DNA of 64,000 nt from an uncultured Clostridia bacterium. GTDB lineage: Bacteria > Bacillota > Clostridia > TANB77 > CAG-508. Below the pieces are notes generated by a model. That model worked only from the letters and a program-made list of their open reading frames with translations. It was not told where the DNA came from and did not search any database. Location of the stretch: positions 1-64,000 of the forward strand of contig CAKPLT010000007.1 of the NCBI GenBank assembly GCA_934167755.1. The letters run 5' to 3'. How positions within the stretch are numbered: position 1 is the stretch's first letter; each line of letters begins with the position of its first letter. This document shows, piece by piece, positions 55,450-64,000 of the stretch. The translations under genes and the position numbers were made by a program.

Positions 55450-57184
55450 TTAATAAAAATTATTAATCGTTGTTATATTCAAAGGATTAACATTTAAAGT
55501 CTTATTATTGGTAAAAATAACCATCCCAGGTTTTGCTCCATGTGCCTTCTTAACAAATTGAACCTGACAATAATCAACAGGAACATTAGAAGAAAGATTT
55601 GCTTTACTATGTTTAGCAGCAATCTCAGCACATTTGACTAAAATATCATCAGTAACTTCCTTTTCAGCCTTTAGTATCACATGACTTCCGTTGTACATCT
55701 TTTGTATGAAACCATAAATCCATTTTATTTGCAAAAGATAATGTTAGCCAATCATTTTCTTTATTATTTCTTCCTACATAAATTTTATATCCATCAATAT
55801 CATATTCAATAGGTGAAAATGTTTGTTGTTTTTTCTTTTTAGAAATTTTACTCTTTTTCTCTTTCTTTTTTAGTCTATCTTTAAATACAACATTTTCGCT
55901 TATTTCTTCAAAAATTTCTTGAACATCTTCAACACATATACTATTCTCTAATTCATATACAATGCTTCCAATATAATCAATCTCTTTTTCAGTCTCAATT
56001 TTTTGTTCAGACACAATTTGGAATGCATTTTTTAGTTTAGAATATTTTTTAAAATATCTTTTTGCATTTACATTTGGTGAATATTTTGTATCTAAAGGTA
56101 TTGAAATCAAATTATTGTTATCATAATAATTCTCCAATTCTATACTTGCTGAATGATTATTTGTAATTCTATATAAATTTGCTGTTATAAGTTCTCCATA
56201 TAATCTATACTTGTCCATTTCATCACATTCTTTAAGTTTTGAATTTATATTCAATAAACGATTATTATATTTTTTCAATTTTTCTAAAATCATCTTTAAC
56301 AAACTGTTTCTGTAATTTACAAATGTTTCTGTTGTTTCTCTTTCAAAATAAAAATCATCAATATAAAAATTCAAACTATAATTCTCTGGATTTTCATCTT
56401 TTACTAATACATAATCTGAAACCTTGTCATTTTTATATAGTGTTTCAAATTTTAAAGTTTGATTGTCTTTTATTATATCTCGAATATATTTATAAACCTT
56501 TTTCAAGCTTTCTTTTGAAACATTTTCTATATCGCATTGTAATATTACTGATTTTGCAAATTGGATACTAATTCCTGTAAATTTATTAGCAATTTCTTTT
56601 GCTAAATTTTCTATATTTATATCTTCCGTTTTACCTAATAGTTTATCATAAAACTCTTCAAAGTCTTTTAATTCTATAAAATCATATTTATCTGATTTTG
56701 GCAAAACATATACTCGTGATGGCAATATTTCTCTATATGAATTTACTGAGCTTATATGTCTTATTGCATCAATAATTACACCATTTGACTTTGTTAGTAT
56801 AATATTACTATGTTTTCCCATAAGTTCAATTATTAAAGTTTTAACTTCTATTTCATTAAATTCATTGATAGTTTCAATTTGAATATCTACAACTCTTTCT
56901 AATCCTTGCATTGAAATATCTATAATTCTTCCACCAACTAAATGTTTTCTGAGTAACATACAAAAATTGGGTGCAACAAGTGGGTTTATTTTAGAATGTT
57001 TTGTTAAATTTAGCCTACAATTATGTGCATCTATACAAATATTTAAAGCATAATTATTTCCTTGAAAATATAGTCCTAATATTACTGTATTTCTATCTGG
57101 TTCATGGATTTTATCTATTTTACTTCCTATAATGTTTTGCAATTCTGAAACAATTGATTTTGTTACAATTCCGTCAAATGCCAT
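55450..57184 (-). pseudogene. rqcH: RqcH/NFACT (fibronectin-binding protein A) gene, split by a frameshift
   Basis: Two overlapping frames make one NFACT protein. The first (57184-55664) holds the NFACT-N domain (MAFDGIVTKSIVSELQ), coiled coils and the start of the NFACT-R domain (YVGRNNKENDWLTLSFANK then DLWFHTKDVQ). The second (55734-55450) continues GSHVILKAEKEVTDD to the conserved KKAHGAKPGMVIF. The family has 'FHTKDxPGSHV', and here the frame reads CAA CGG AAG; skipping the C of CGG joins the parts exactly. RqcH adds alanine tails to stalled nascent chains in ribosome quality control. The ATG has AAGGAGATGA upstream. As written the C-terminal 90 residues are lost unless the ribosome shifts. 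Confidence 0.85.
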
Positions 57185-57237
57185 TAAATCATCTCCTTAA
57201 ATACTAATATAATAGCACAAAAAGGTCGCACTGTAAA

Positions 57238-57747
57238 CTACTTTAAATAATCTAATGGATTAACATATTCACTATTTATTCTAAATCCTATATGCAAGTG
57301 ACAGCCTGTAGTTGCACCATTTGTTGGCTTTCCAGTTGTATCTTTGTAATTGTTTCCTGCAACTCCATATACATATTTAGGTCCAACATTTCCAATTATT
57401 TGTCCTTGTTCTATTTTATCACCGATAGATACAATATAATTTGGAGAAACATGACAATATGATATTTTAAGTTGATTTTCTGTAGTTATTGTTATTGTAT
57501 ATCCTCCACCTCCAAGAAAGCCTATAAATGTTATTTCTCCATTACATATTGCTATTAATGTTGTTCCTTCAGGTGCTGGAATGTCTACTCCTTTATGATA
57601 TGTTGAAGCACCTGATGTTGGCGCACTCCTTTTTCCAAACGGAGATGATATTGCTGTATATCCAGGAATTGGCCATGCAAAATTTAAATCTCCATAAAAA
57701 ATTAATTCTCCTTTATTAGTTTCTTGTAAATCATTGCTTGTAGACAT
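57238..57747 (-). CDS. M23 family peptidase with a lost or unusual start codon
   Basis: A 169-residue frame with a complete LytM/M23 domain: WPIPGYTAISSPFG, TYHKGVDIPAPEG, ISYCHVSP and GCHLHIGFRINSEYV, with zinc ligands in place. From the listed ATG it starts right at the end of a signal peptide. Upstream in the same frame the DNA encodes NKLITGIIIFSIIICILF, a clear signal peptide, behind AAAGAGGTG, but the codon at the expected start (57813-57811) is ATA, and no ATG, GTG or TTG exists until 57747. Either it starts at AUA (191 residues) or a mutated start has cost it export. It is a possible spore or wall hydrolase. Confidence 0.8.
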   Translation of the reverse strand: MSTSNDLQETNKGELIFYGDLNFAWPIPGYTAISSPFGKRSAPTSGASTYHKGVDIPAPEGTTLIAICNGEITFIGFLGGGGYTITITTENQLKISYCHVSPNYIVSIGDKIEQGQIIGNVGPKYVYGVAGNNYKDTTGKPTNGATTGCHLHIGFRINSEYVNPLDYLK

Positions 57748-57961
57748 TGCAGGTATAAATAAAATACATATTATTATTGAAAAAATAATTATTCCTGTTA
57801 TTAATTTATTTATAAATACACACCTCTTTCTAATAATAATATATTTCTCAATAGCATCTACCTAAAAAGAAGCTTAGTTTCTTTTTAAAACTAAACTTCT
57901 TTTCTCCATGAAAAATAGGTTTTAAAATTAAAACCTATTGCCCCCTAAATCTTTATATATA

Positions 57962-58036
57962 TGGCAGGGGTAGAAGGATTCGAACCCTCACAGGCGGTTT
58001 TGGAGACCGATGTGCTACCATTGACACTATACCCCT
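57962..58036 (-). tRNA. tRNA-Trp (CCA)
   Basis: On the minus strand the cloverleaf closes with AGGGGTA (58036-58030) and TACCCCT (57972-57966), discriminator G, and an encoded CCA (57964-57962). The anticodon loop CTCCAAA reads CCA, that is tryptophan. The T-arm GGTTCGAATCC is standard. Confidence 0.95.
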
Positions 58037-58121
58037 ACATCACCTTATTATATTAACACATTAAATAATTTTTGACAATACTTTTTAAAAAAAATTTTTA
58101 AATTTATAATTATATCAAATT

Positions 58122-58233
58122 AATCAAAGAAATATCATTTTAAAGTGAAACAAGGTGTTTTAAATTTGTTTTTAAACAAATTTAAAATAGCGAAGCGTCC
58201 GCAGTTAAACGGTAAAATGATATTTCTTTGATT
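58122..58233. other. Palindromic structured element of unknown type
   Basis: AATCAAAGAAATATCATTTTA is present at 58122-58142 and its exact reverse complement at 58213-58233 (21 perfect pairs). Inside is a second hairpin, 58158-58171 with 58174-58187 (about 13 pairs), followed by GCGAAGCGTCCGCAG. It lies between trmB and tRNA-Trp. The strand is not clear. It may be a structured RNA or a repeat; only one copy is in this window. Confidence 0.5.
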
Positions 58234-58263
58234 TAATATTTTTTATTAATTAATACACTTTTA

Positions 58264-58926
58264 TTAAAATTTTTTTGCAATTAATGCTTTTATTTTTATT
58301 CCTTGCTCAGAAAACATCTTCTCATGTTCTGTTTCAATGTTATTTTCCCAAATTGGTTCTGAATGTAAATCATAAGTTTTTTTCAAAATTGTAAAACCAG
58401 ACTCTTCAAAATATTCTAAACTTGCATTAAATAAGCTATCATCATCTGTTTTAAAATAAATTTCTCCATCTTTTGCTAAAAATGTCTTATATTTTTCTAA
58501 TTGTCTTGTATGTGTTAATCTCTTCTTTCTATGTTTTCCCTTTGGCCATGGATTGCAAAAATTTATGTATATTCTTTTAATATTATCTTGTTCTCCTAAT
58601 ATTAAAGTTATTCTTTCAATATCAAATCTTGTTAATATTACATTCTCTATTTCTTTATTTTGTTCTTGATAAATTTGCTCAACATTCCTTTTTGCAAGGC
58701 CTAGCATTGCATCAACTAAATCTATTGCAATATAATTTGTGTCATGATTCTGAATAGCTAATTGTGATATAAATTGCCCTTTTCCACATCCTAGTTCCAA
58801 ATGGATTGGGTTATCCTGGTTTTTAAATTCTTGTATCCATTTATTTTTTAACTGTTCTGGATTATCTCTATAAAAGTTACTTGCCTCTAATTCTGGTCTT
58901 GCCCAAGGTTTAAATCTTATTCTCAT
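58264..58926 (-). CDS. trmB: tRNA (guanine-N7)-methyltransferase
   Basis: A 220-residue SAM-dependent enzyme that makes m7G46 in the variable loop of tRNAs. Motifs: MRIRFKPWARPELE, HLELGCGKGQFISQLA (SAM site), YIAIDL, YINFCNPWPKGKHRKKRLTH (family signature) and FKTDDDSLF. Length is usual. It overlaps the DUF5662 gene by 17 bases. The N-terminal start is supported by the conserved R-x-R pattern. Confidence 0.95.
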   Translation of the reverse strand: MRIRFKPWARPELEASNFYRDNPEQLKNKWIQEFKNQDNPIHLELGCGKGQFISQLAIQNHDTNYIAIDLVDAMLGLAKRNVEQIYQEQNKEIENVILTRFDIERITLILGEQDNIKRIYINFCNPWPKGKHRKKRLTHTRQLEKYKTFLAKDGEIYFKTDDDSLFNASLEYFEESGFTILKKTYDLHSEPIWENNIETEHEKMFSEQGIKIKALIAKKF

Positions 58927-59479
58927 CTAAATTCTCCATTCTAATACAATATTTTTCATATAATTTTTTAATATTTTTCTTTGTTAGTGTTTTGTTAATT
59001 CCATTTTCACTTATTTCTGTTAATACAGCAATCATAAACTTATTTGTTTGTGGATGTATTAAATTTTTTCTTTCTTTACTTGTATAATAATCTAGCTGTG
59101 TATGGTTAGTCCATTTCTTTCCATTATATACTATCCCTGCTGCAAGTTCATCACATACCATTTCTGCAACATATTTATATGGCATCATTATAGCTTGTTC
59201 AGGTAATGATAAATCAACCCAATATTGATGATGATGTTTATTTCTCCCTTTATGATGTAACCATGCTTCTGAATATCCTTTATCTGCTTTACATACCATT
59301 ATTGGGCTTTTATGGCCATTATAATATTTTACACTTTCCCAAAATTCAGTTGGTGAAAATTTTGACCAGTCATGCATAAATCCTCTCCATGGCATTCCTA
59401 TTTTGCAACATAACTTGAATACAAGCCATTTGTGCTTTGTTACAAGTTTTATGTGTTTAAATATATTTCCTATTTTCAT
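58910..59479 (-). CDS. DUF5662 family protein
   Basis: A 189-residue soluble protein of a family without known function. Conserved patterns include GMPWRGFMHDWSKFSPTEFW and WLHHKGRNKHHHQYW, rich in His and Asp, so metal binding is possible; then MMPYKYVAEMVCDELAAG. The start ATG 59479 follows AAAGGATG. It is first in a two-gene unit with trmB (17-base overlap). A link to tRNA modification is only contextual. Confidence 0.85.
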   Translation of the reverse strand: MKIGNIFKHIKLVTKHKWLVFKLCCKIGMPWRGFMHDWSKFSPTEFWESVKYYNGHKSPIMVCKADKGYSEAWLHHKGRNKHHHQYWVDLSLPEQAIMMPYKYVAEMVCDELAAGIVYNGKKWTNHTQLDYYTSKERKNLIHPQTNKFMIAVLTEISENGINKTLTKKNIKKLYEKYCIRMENLDENKI

Positions 59480-59610
59480 TATCTATTCATCCTTTCCAAA
59501 GATAAAAACCAATATAACAACTATATCATAATTTTCATTAAATTGCTACTATTCGACAGATTTTTCTTTTTTAAATGTTACAGGTTAATGTTTTATTTAA
59601 AATTAATATG

Positions 59611-59797
59611 AAGAAATACTTGAAATATAAGCTTTAAATGAAATGACGAATGTGAATGGAGAAATTTTAGAAATTCTATGCAGATTTATGGAAAGAGTTC
59701 ACGAGAGTGGAAGGGTGCCATAAATCAAGTTAGAATTTCTTAAATTTCATAATAAGCCGAGGAATGTAATGAAAAGCTTATATTTCAAGTATTTCTT
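59611..59797 (+). ncRNA. Candidate structured RNA, copy 2
   Basis: Same architecture as 17980-18151: closing stem 59611-59635 with 59773-59797 (25 perfect pairs), second stem 59661-59678 with 59731-59748 (one mismatch), third stem 59683-59691 with 59718-59726, apical UUCAC-GAGA-GUGGA (59698-59711). The core segments (GAAATGACGAATGTG; AATAAGCCGAGGAATGTAATG) are the same as in copy 1, but the closing stem has a different sequence with pairing kept. It lies alone between the divergent start of the DUF5662 gene and the terminator of the cohesin gene. The family is not recognised. Confidence 0.72.
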
Positions 59798-59809
59798 ATA
59801 AAAAAATTT

Positions 59810-59838
59810 TAAAAAACCACCTACATTCAAAGGCGGTT
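59810..59838 (-). terminator. Terminator after the cohesin-domain gene
   Basis: On the minus strand AACCGCC pairs with GGTGGTT (one G-U) followed by a run of U's. Confidence 0.75.
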
Positions 59839-59846
59839 CTCATTCT

Positions 59847-60662
59847 TTATTTTATATCTCTATATTTTTGATTTTTCTTATACATTATAATTGTAACACC
59901 AAGTGCTATTAATATTGCTACTATAATTACTGCACTCAATCCTGCTTTATCATAATTTTTATTAGCAATTGTTGTATCACTATCTCCTCCAACTGTTACT
60001 GTAACTCCATCAGTTGTTGGTTGATTTTGTGCTGGTTCTTGAGGTGTTCCATTATCACTTGGTTCTTCTGTATCTGTTGATGGCTCATCATCAGTATCTG
60101 TTGAAGAATCATCTGTTGATGGTTTGTCTGTATCCGTAGTTGGCTTATCTGTTGCCGGTTTGTCTGTGTCTGTAGTTGGTTTGTCTGTATCTGTTGCTTT
60201 TATCTTTATTGTAATTTCTTGGTCTGAAGTTTTTGCTGTTCCTTCTGCATCTGTTCTTCCATCACTTGCTTCTAATTCTTTAAATTTAACAATTCCTGAA
60301 CCAGTAGCTGAATCTTTTACTTTTAAAATTATTGTACCATTTGTTCCTCCATCTTTTACAATTGAAATACAATTAAAATTTCCTGTTTCTGCATTTAATG
60401 TTGCAGATCCTGTTCCATCTGATGGAATTTCAAAAAAGTTTTTATCCCATTCCAATACACCTGTTATTGCTGATACAGAATTATTTTCTGCATTTGCTAT
60501 ATTTGTTGTTTTTAGTGTAAATATAACTTTATCTCCTGCTGAAACTTCTGTCTTATCGGCTGATGCTTCAATTTTAGCTTGAAGTTGTGCTGCATATGAA
60601 TTTCCAACAAATAATAAAGACATTAAACTAATTATTAAAATACTTACTATTGTTTTTTTCAT
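59847..60662 (-). CDS. Membrane-anchored cohesin-domain-like protein
   Basis: A 271-residue surface protein. A signal peptide (MKKTIVSILIISLMSLLF...SYAAQ) is followed by a beta-sandwich domain (about 27-160) of cohesin type: KIEASADKTEVSAGDKVIF, VLEWDKNFFEI, then IVKFKELEAS. Next is a repetitive linker of Thr-Asp-Lys-Pro units (about 160-215) and a C-terminal membrane helix (about 240-262) with a basic tail. There is no LPxTG motif. It follows, 17 bases apart, a leucine-rich-repeat protein with a C-terminal dockerin, so the two could bind each other at the cell surface. AAAGGATAATTTAAA precedes ATG. Confidence 0.8.
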   Translation of the reverse strand: MKKTIVSILIISLMSLLFVGNSYAAQLQAKIEASADKTEVSAGDKVIFTLKTTNIANAENNSVSAITGVLEWDKNFFEIPSDGTGSATLNAETGNFNCISIVKDGGTNGTIILKVKDSATGSGIVKFKELEASDGRTDAEGTAKTSDQEITIKIKATDTDKPTTDTDKPATDKPTTDTDKPSTDDSSTDTDDEPSTDTEEPSDNGTPQEPAQNQPTTDGVTVTVGGDSDTTIANKNYDKAGLSAVIIVAILIALGVTIIMYKKNQKYRDIK

Positions 60663-60679
60663 TTTAAATTATCCTTTCT

Positions 60680-63600
60680 TTATTTTATTCCAGCCGCATA
60701 TTTTGAAATTGCTGCTATATCAGCTGTTTTTATGTTTCCATCTGAATTCACATCTATAATAGTTTTCTCTAATTCAGTTGGAATAATTATTTTAGCTGCT
60801 ATTTTTGATATTCTTGCTAATTCAGCTGTTGTAATTGTTCCCGTTCCGTTTAAATCTCCCCAAACTATAATTGTATATATCTTACCATTTTCCATTTTTA
60901 TTTGTTGACCTGTTGCTAACTTTTCTGTATTTAATAATTTGTATCCTTTTGAGTTTACTATTTCATATGGCATTTCATTTTGTAAATTTTTTATAAGTTC
61001 TTCAACTTTCATTCCTGGTTTGATATTTTTTATTATAAGTTTGTTTTCATCAACAATTTGTACATTTGATGTAATAACATCTGATACACTAATTTCAAAT
61101 TCAATCGTTGTTTTATTTTCAAATATATCTGTTGCAGTCAAAGTGTATTTTCCTGCCCCTTTAATTGTATCTCCTGCTTTATAATCTGCCACACTTGCTC
61201 CATTTTTCATTAATAATACTGTAAATTTGTTTTCATCTTGAATTATTGGAGTTACTGCTTCACTATATATTTTTCCATTTTCAACACCTGTAATTATTGG
61301 TGCTGTTTTATCTATTTTAACTTGAATACTTATTACTTGTATGTTTCCAGCTTCATCTATTAAATTTACATTTTCATCTGTATCTGTTGTATAAGTTTTT
61401 GTTAATATTGTTTTTCCATTCGTAAGATTCATTGAAGCCCATCCATCTATTTTTTCAACTTTTTCGTTTGTGGTTATGGTAACAATTACTTGTTTATTTT
61501 TTACTTCTTTTGTAACTGTTGCAACTGGTGGTTCTTTATCTATGTTTTGTACTGTTGCTTTTTCTGTTCCCTCAAATCCATATTTGTCAATAAAGTTAAA
61601 TGAAAATTCTCCATTTTTATTAAATTCATATGTATTTTTTCCATCATTGTTTGTTATTGTTACTTCACTTCTATTAAATGTAATTGTTGCTGTTATATTT
61701 TTATTAGTTTTTACAGTATTTGATGGATTATATGTTATTTTTCCTTCAAGTGGTGGTGCAATAGTTAATATTGTTCCATGTGCTTTTCCACCATAAATCT
61801 CAACTTGTGCAATCTCTCCATTTAATTGTTCAATATCAACTATTACATTATTTCCTGTTGAATCTAATGTACAGTTAGTTGTTATTAAATCTGAGCTTGT
61901 ATATAATTTATTGTTTGAGTCTTTCGCAGCTTTAAATATTTGAGGTAATTCTACATTAACTTGTCCTGATGTATTTTTTTCTAATCCTCTTACTATTTTT
62001 TGTCCTGTTACAGATAGTGTCTGCTCCTCTGACATTGATATATTTGATAATACTGTTACATCTTCAATATTGTTATTATCCATTCTTAAATTATTAATTG
62101 TACGATGTGATGATAATGGTGATATATCTTTAACTTTATTTCCTGCAAATTCTAGTTCATAAAATACTTTTCCTTTTATAGGTTGTAAACTTTGTACTTC
62201 ATTGTTATTAAAATATAAATACTTTAAATCTAATCCTGATAAAATATCTATATTTTCTATTTGATTTCCATTAATATTTAATGTTGATAACTTCGTTAGT
62301 TTATTTAATTTTGATATTTTTTGATCATTAAGTTCTTCATTAGCTATAGATAAACTTTGTAGTGTTGTTATATTTTCTATTCCATCTATATCATTTAATT
62401 TATTATCTGATATGTTTAACCCAACTAAAGTTGTTGCTCTATTTTTACTCGTAAATGATTCTGTTAACTTATTTATACTATCTATATTTGTCATTCCTGT
62501 ATTTGATAAATCCAGTGTGTTTAACACTGTCATTTTTTCTAATGATGAATTATTATCTGCTATGTTTGAATTGTTTGATAAATACAATAATTGCAATTTG
62601 ACACATGTTGACAATGGATCAATGTTTTTTACATCATTATTTTGCAAGTATAATGTATTTAAATTATAAAAATTTTCTAGCCCTGTTAAATCTTTTATTT
62701 TTGTATTAACTGATGAATCTGTGTGTTGTAGATCAAGTTTTGTTATTTTTGAAATTGCATCTTGATTTATATTTATTATTTTAGGTACTCTTGCTAAATA
62801 TTTTATGTTTTTTGAATTTTCAGCATTATTTAGCTCTTTTTCTATTGAAGCATCTAAATTCTCGTCTACAAATAATAATGAGTCAATTAAACACTGAACA
62901 TTTCCTTGTGTTCCAATTGTAAATTTTAATGTTGTGCCATCTGCAACTCCACCTACAATTTTGGCAGTTAAAGTATCATTTTTTGTCTTTTGATAATCTA
63001 TGATCACATTATATTGGCTAGGGTTCGTATAATCAGGGTTTAAAGTAACTCCATCAAATTCAAATTTCGCATCTGAAGAATATATAAAGTTTCCTTCTGT
63101 TTTAATATACTTAAAAATATTAGGTAAAATTATGTAATGATTTACATTAGCTGTTTTCTTAAATAGTCCGAATGTAATGTCTTGATTTTGTAAATATAGT
63201 CCTTCACTAAAACTATTTTTGCTCAATGGATCAACATTATAAATATGATTCTCAGATATATCTAGCCATGTTATATCAGCTGGATAGTCAGCCAATATGC
63301 TTACATCTATAATTTCATTTCCTCTTAAGTCTATTTTGCCTGCTTTTAATGTATTTTCTGTTTTAACTACGCTTTCTCCATTAACAGTTTCTTTTTGAAT
63401 AAAATATTGTATTTGGTTAGTTTGTATTTTGTTATTAGCTAAGTCTATATATTTTAAGTTTTTTAGCTTTGCAAGTCCTGATAAGTTTGTTATATCATTT
63501 GATGCTAAGTGTAATTCTTCTAAAGTTGTTAATTTGGTGAAATTGTTAAAAGCAATTGTTGGTCTTTTGCCACTAACTCCTATACTGCTTAAATTTAATA

Positions 63601-64000
63601 CTTTAATGTTTTGCAAATATGGTACTATTTCTTTTCCATTATTATAAGTTGCATATATTGAATTTAAGCCAGCACTAGATATGTTTAAATTATCTTGTGC
63701 ATATAATTTTTCAAGTTTAGACAATTGTTCAATTCCATCATGTACTGTTGTTCCAGATGCTCCTGAAAATGTTGTTATTCCTGTACCAGCTACATTTAAT
63801 TCTGTTAAATTATTAAATACTACTAATTGTTTAAAATCTGTAAAACTTTTATTAACAGATATGTCTAATGATGTAATTCCTGTTAAGGCTGATATACTTT
63901 CAACTGTACTTATATTATTTTTAGAAATTATTAGTTTTGTTAAATTTGTTAAATTTGTTAAATTTGATAATTGGTCTCCATTTAATTGTGTATTTGACAT
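60680..64000 (-). CDS. Leucine-rich repeat surface protein with C-terminal dockerin (partial)
   Basis: At least 1106 residues; the frame remains open at the right edge, so the N-terminus is probably outside. Two leucine-rich-repeat arrays of internalin type (units such as LTNLTKLIISKNNIS) are each followed by a beta-rich spacer (about 270-370 and 690-790). Then come immunoglobulin-like domains (about 790-1010) and at the end a type I dockerin: DLNGTGTITTAELARIS and DVNSDGNIKTADIAAIS, two calcium-loop repeats. It is a surface-displayed binding protein. The next gene in the same direction encodes a cohesin-like membrane protein, the likely docking partner. Confidence 0.85.
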   Translation of the reverse strand: MSNTQLNGDQLSNLTNLTNLTKLIISKNNISTVESISALTGITSLDISVNKSFTDFKQLVVFNNLTELNVAGTGITTFSGASGTTVHDGIEQLSKLEKLYAQDNLNISSAGLNSIYATYNNGKEIVPYLQNIKVLNLSSIGVSGKRPTIAFNNFTKLTTLEELHLASNDITNLSGLAKLKNLKYIDLANNKIQTNQIQYFIQKETVNGESVVKTENTLKAGKIDLRGNEIIDVSILADYPADITWLDISENHIYNVDPLSKNSFSEGLYLQNQDITFGLFKKTANVNHYIILPNIFKYIKTEGNFIYSSDAKFEFDGVTLNPDYTNPSQYNVIIDYQKTKNDTLTAKIVGGVADGTTLKFTIGTQGNVQCLIDSLLFVDENLDASIEKELNNAENSKNIKYLARVPKIININQDAISKITKLDLQHTDSSVNTKIKDLTGLENFYNLNTLYLQNNDVKNIDPLSTCVKLQLLYLSNNSNIADNNSSLEKMTVLNTLDLSNTGMTNIDSINKLTESFTSKNRATTLVGLNISDNKLNDIDGIENITTLQSLSIANEELNDQKISKLNKLTKLSTLNINGNQIENIDILSGLDLKYLYFNNNEVQSLQPIKGKVFYELEFAGNKVKDISPLSSHRTINNLRMDNNNIEDVTVLSNISMSEEQTLSVTGQKIVRGLEKNTSGQVNVELPQIFKAAKDSNNKLYTSSDLITTNCTLDSTGNNVIVDIEQLNGEIAQVEIYGGKAHGTILTIAPPLEGKITYNPSNTVKTNKNITATITFNRSEVTITNNDGKNTYEFNKNGEFSFNFIDKYGFEGTEKATVQNIDKEPPVATVTKEVKNKQVIVTITTNEKVEKIDGWASMNLTNGKTILTKTYTTDTDENVNLIDEAGNIQVISIQVKIDKTAPIITGVENGKIYSEAVTPIIQDENKFTVLLMKNGASVADYKAGDTIKGAGKYTLTATDIFENKTTIEFEISVSDVITSNVQIVDENKLIIKNIKPGMKVEELIKNLQNEMPYEIVNSKGYKLLNTEKLATGQQIKMENGKIYTIIVWGDLNGTGTITTAELARISKIAAKIIIPTELEKTIIDVNSDGNIKTADIAAISKYAAGIK

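Overview
The window is AT-rich, uses standard low-GC Firmicute signals (AGGAGG-type ribosome sites, TTGACA/TATAAT promoters, intrinsic terminators) and carries sporulation and germination genes (spoIIM, a GerA-type receptor subunit). With the T-box in front of glyS, the LexA type and the surface-protein families, this points to a spore-forming, probably gut-associated member of the Clostridia. I cannot name the genus. Nearly all genes lie on the minus strand; only four larger genes (a lone GerAA, a P-loop kinase, a RanBP2-type zinc-ribbon membrane protein and a PIN-domain protein) lie on the plus strand.

Layout from low to high coordinate. 1-3.9 kb: a heterodimeric ABC exporter with its TetR repressor, whose operator overlaps a consensus promoter. 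4-12.9 kb: pfkA, a short aspartate kinase, prfB with its programmed frameshift, a transglutaminase-like protein, gerAA, argS and an HD-type alarmone-hydrolase-like gene. 13-17.8 kb: P-loop kinase, cysS and a class A penicillin-binding protein. 18-28 kb: an unknown protein, a GH18/SH3 cell-wall protein, lexA, greA, pgsA, and a cell-wall remodelling block with ftsE, ftsX, two coiled-coil M23 peptidases and a Ctp protease. 28-35 kb: an accessory locus with two BspA-like leucine-rich surface proteins flanking an AAA/PD-(D/E)XK protein. 35-51.5 kb: an Alg13/Alg14-type glycosyltransferase pair, xer recombinase, spoIIM, an EndoQ-like PHP protein, a degenerate HD-GYP-like protein, ftsH, DUF1189, alr, a FemAB-family gene, zinc-ribbon protein, UPF0182, ftsY and the PIN protein. 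51.5-64 kb: glmM, T-box/glyS, a frameshifted rqcH, an M23 peptidase, tRNA-Trp, trmB, DUF5662, and a cohesin-domain protein next to a dockerin-bearing leucine-rich-repeat protein that runs off the window.

Most notable. (1) Two copies (17980-18151 and 59611-59797) of an unassigned structured element share a conserved core, but their long closing stems differ in sequence while staying fully complementary; this is covariation and argues for a structured RNA on the plus strand. (2) Three genes (both leucine-rich surface proteins and rqcH) lose their reading frame, and in all three an in-frame CGG stands at the break; skipping its C restores the family sequence. I found no other in-frame CGG in the minus-strand genes. 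(3) The two surface-protein genes start with (CA)n tracts of different length, one in frame and one out of frame with the ribosome-binding-site ATG, as expected of phase-variable loci. (4) A family of 29-bp REP-like repeats sits in several intergenic spaces and even supplies the last codons of the UPF0182 gene.
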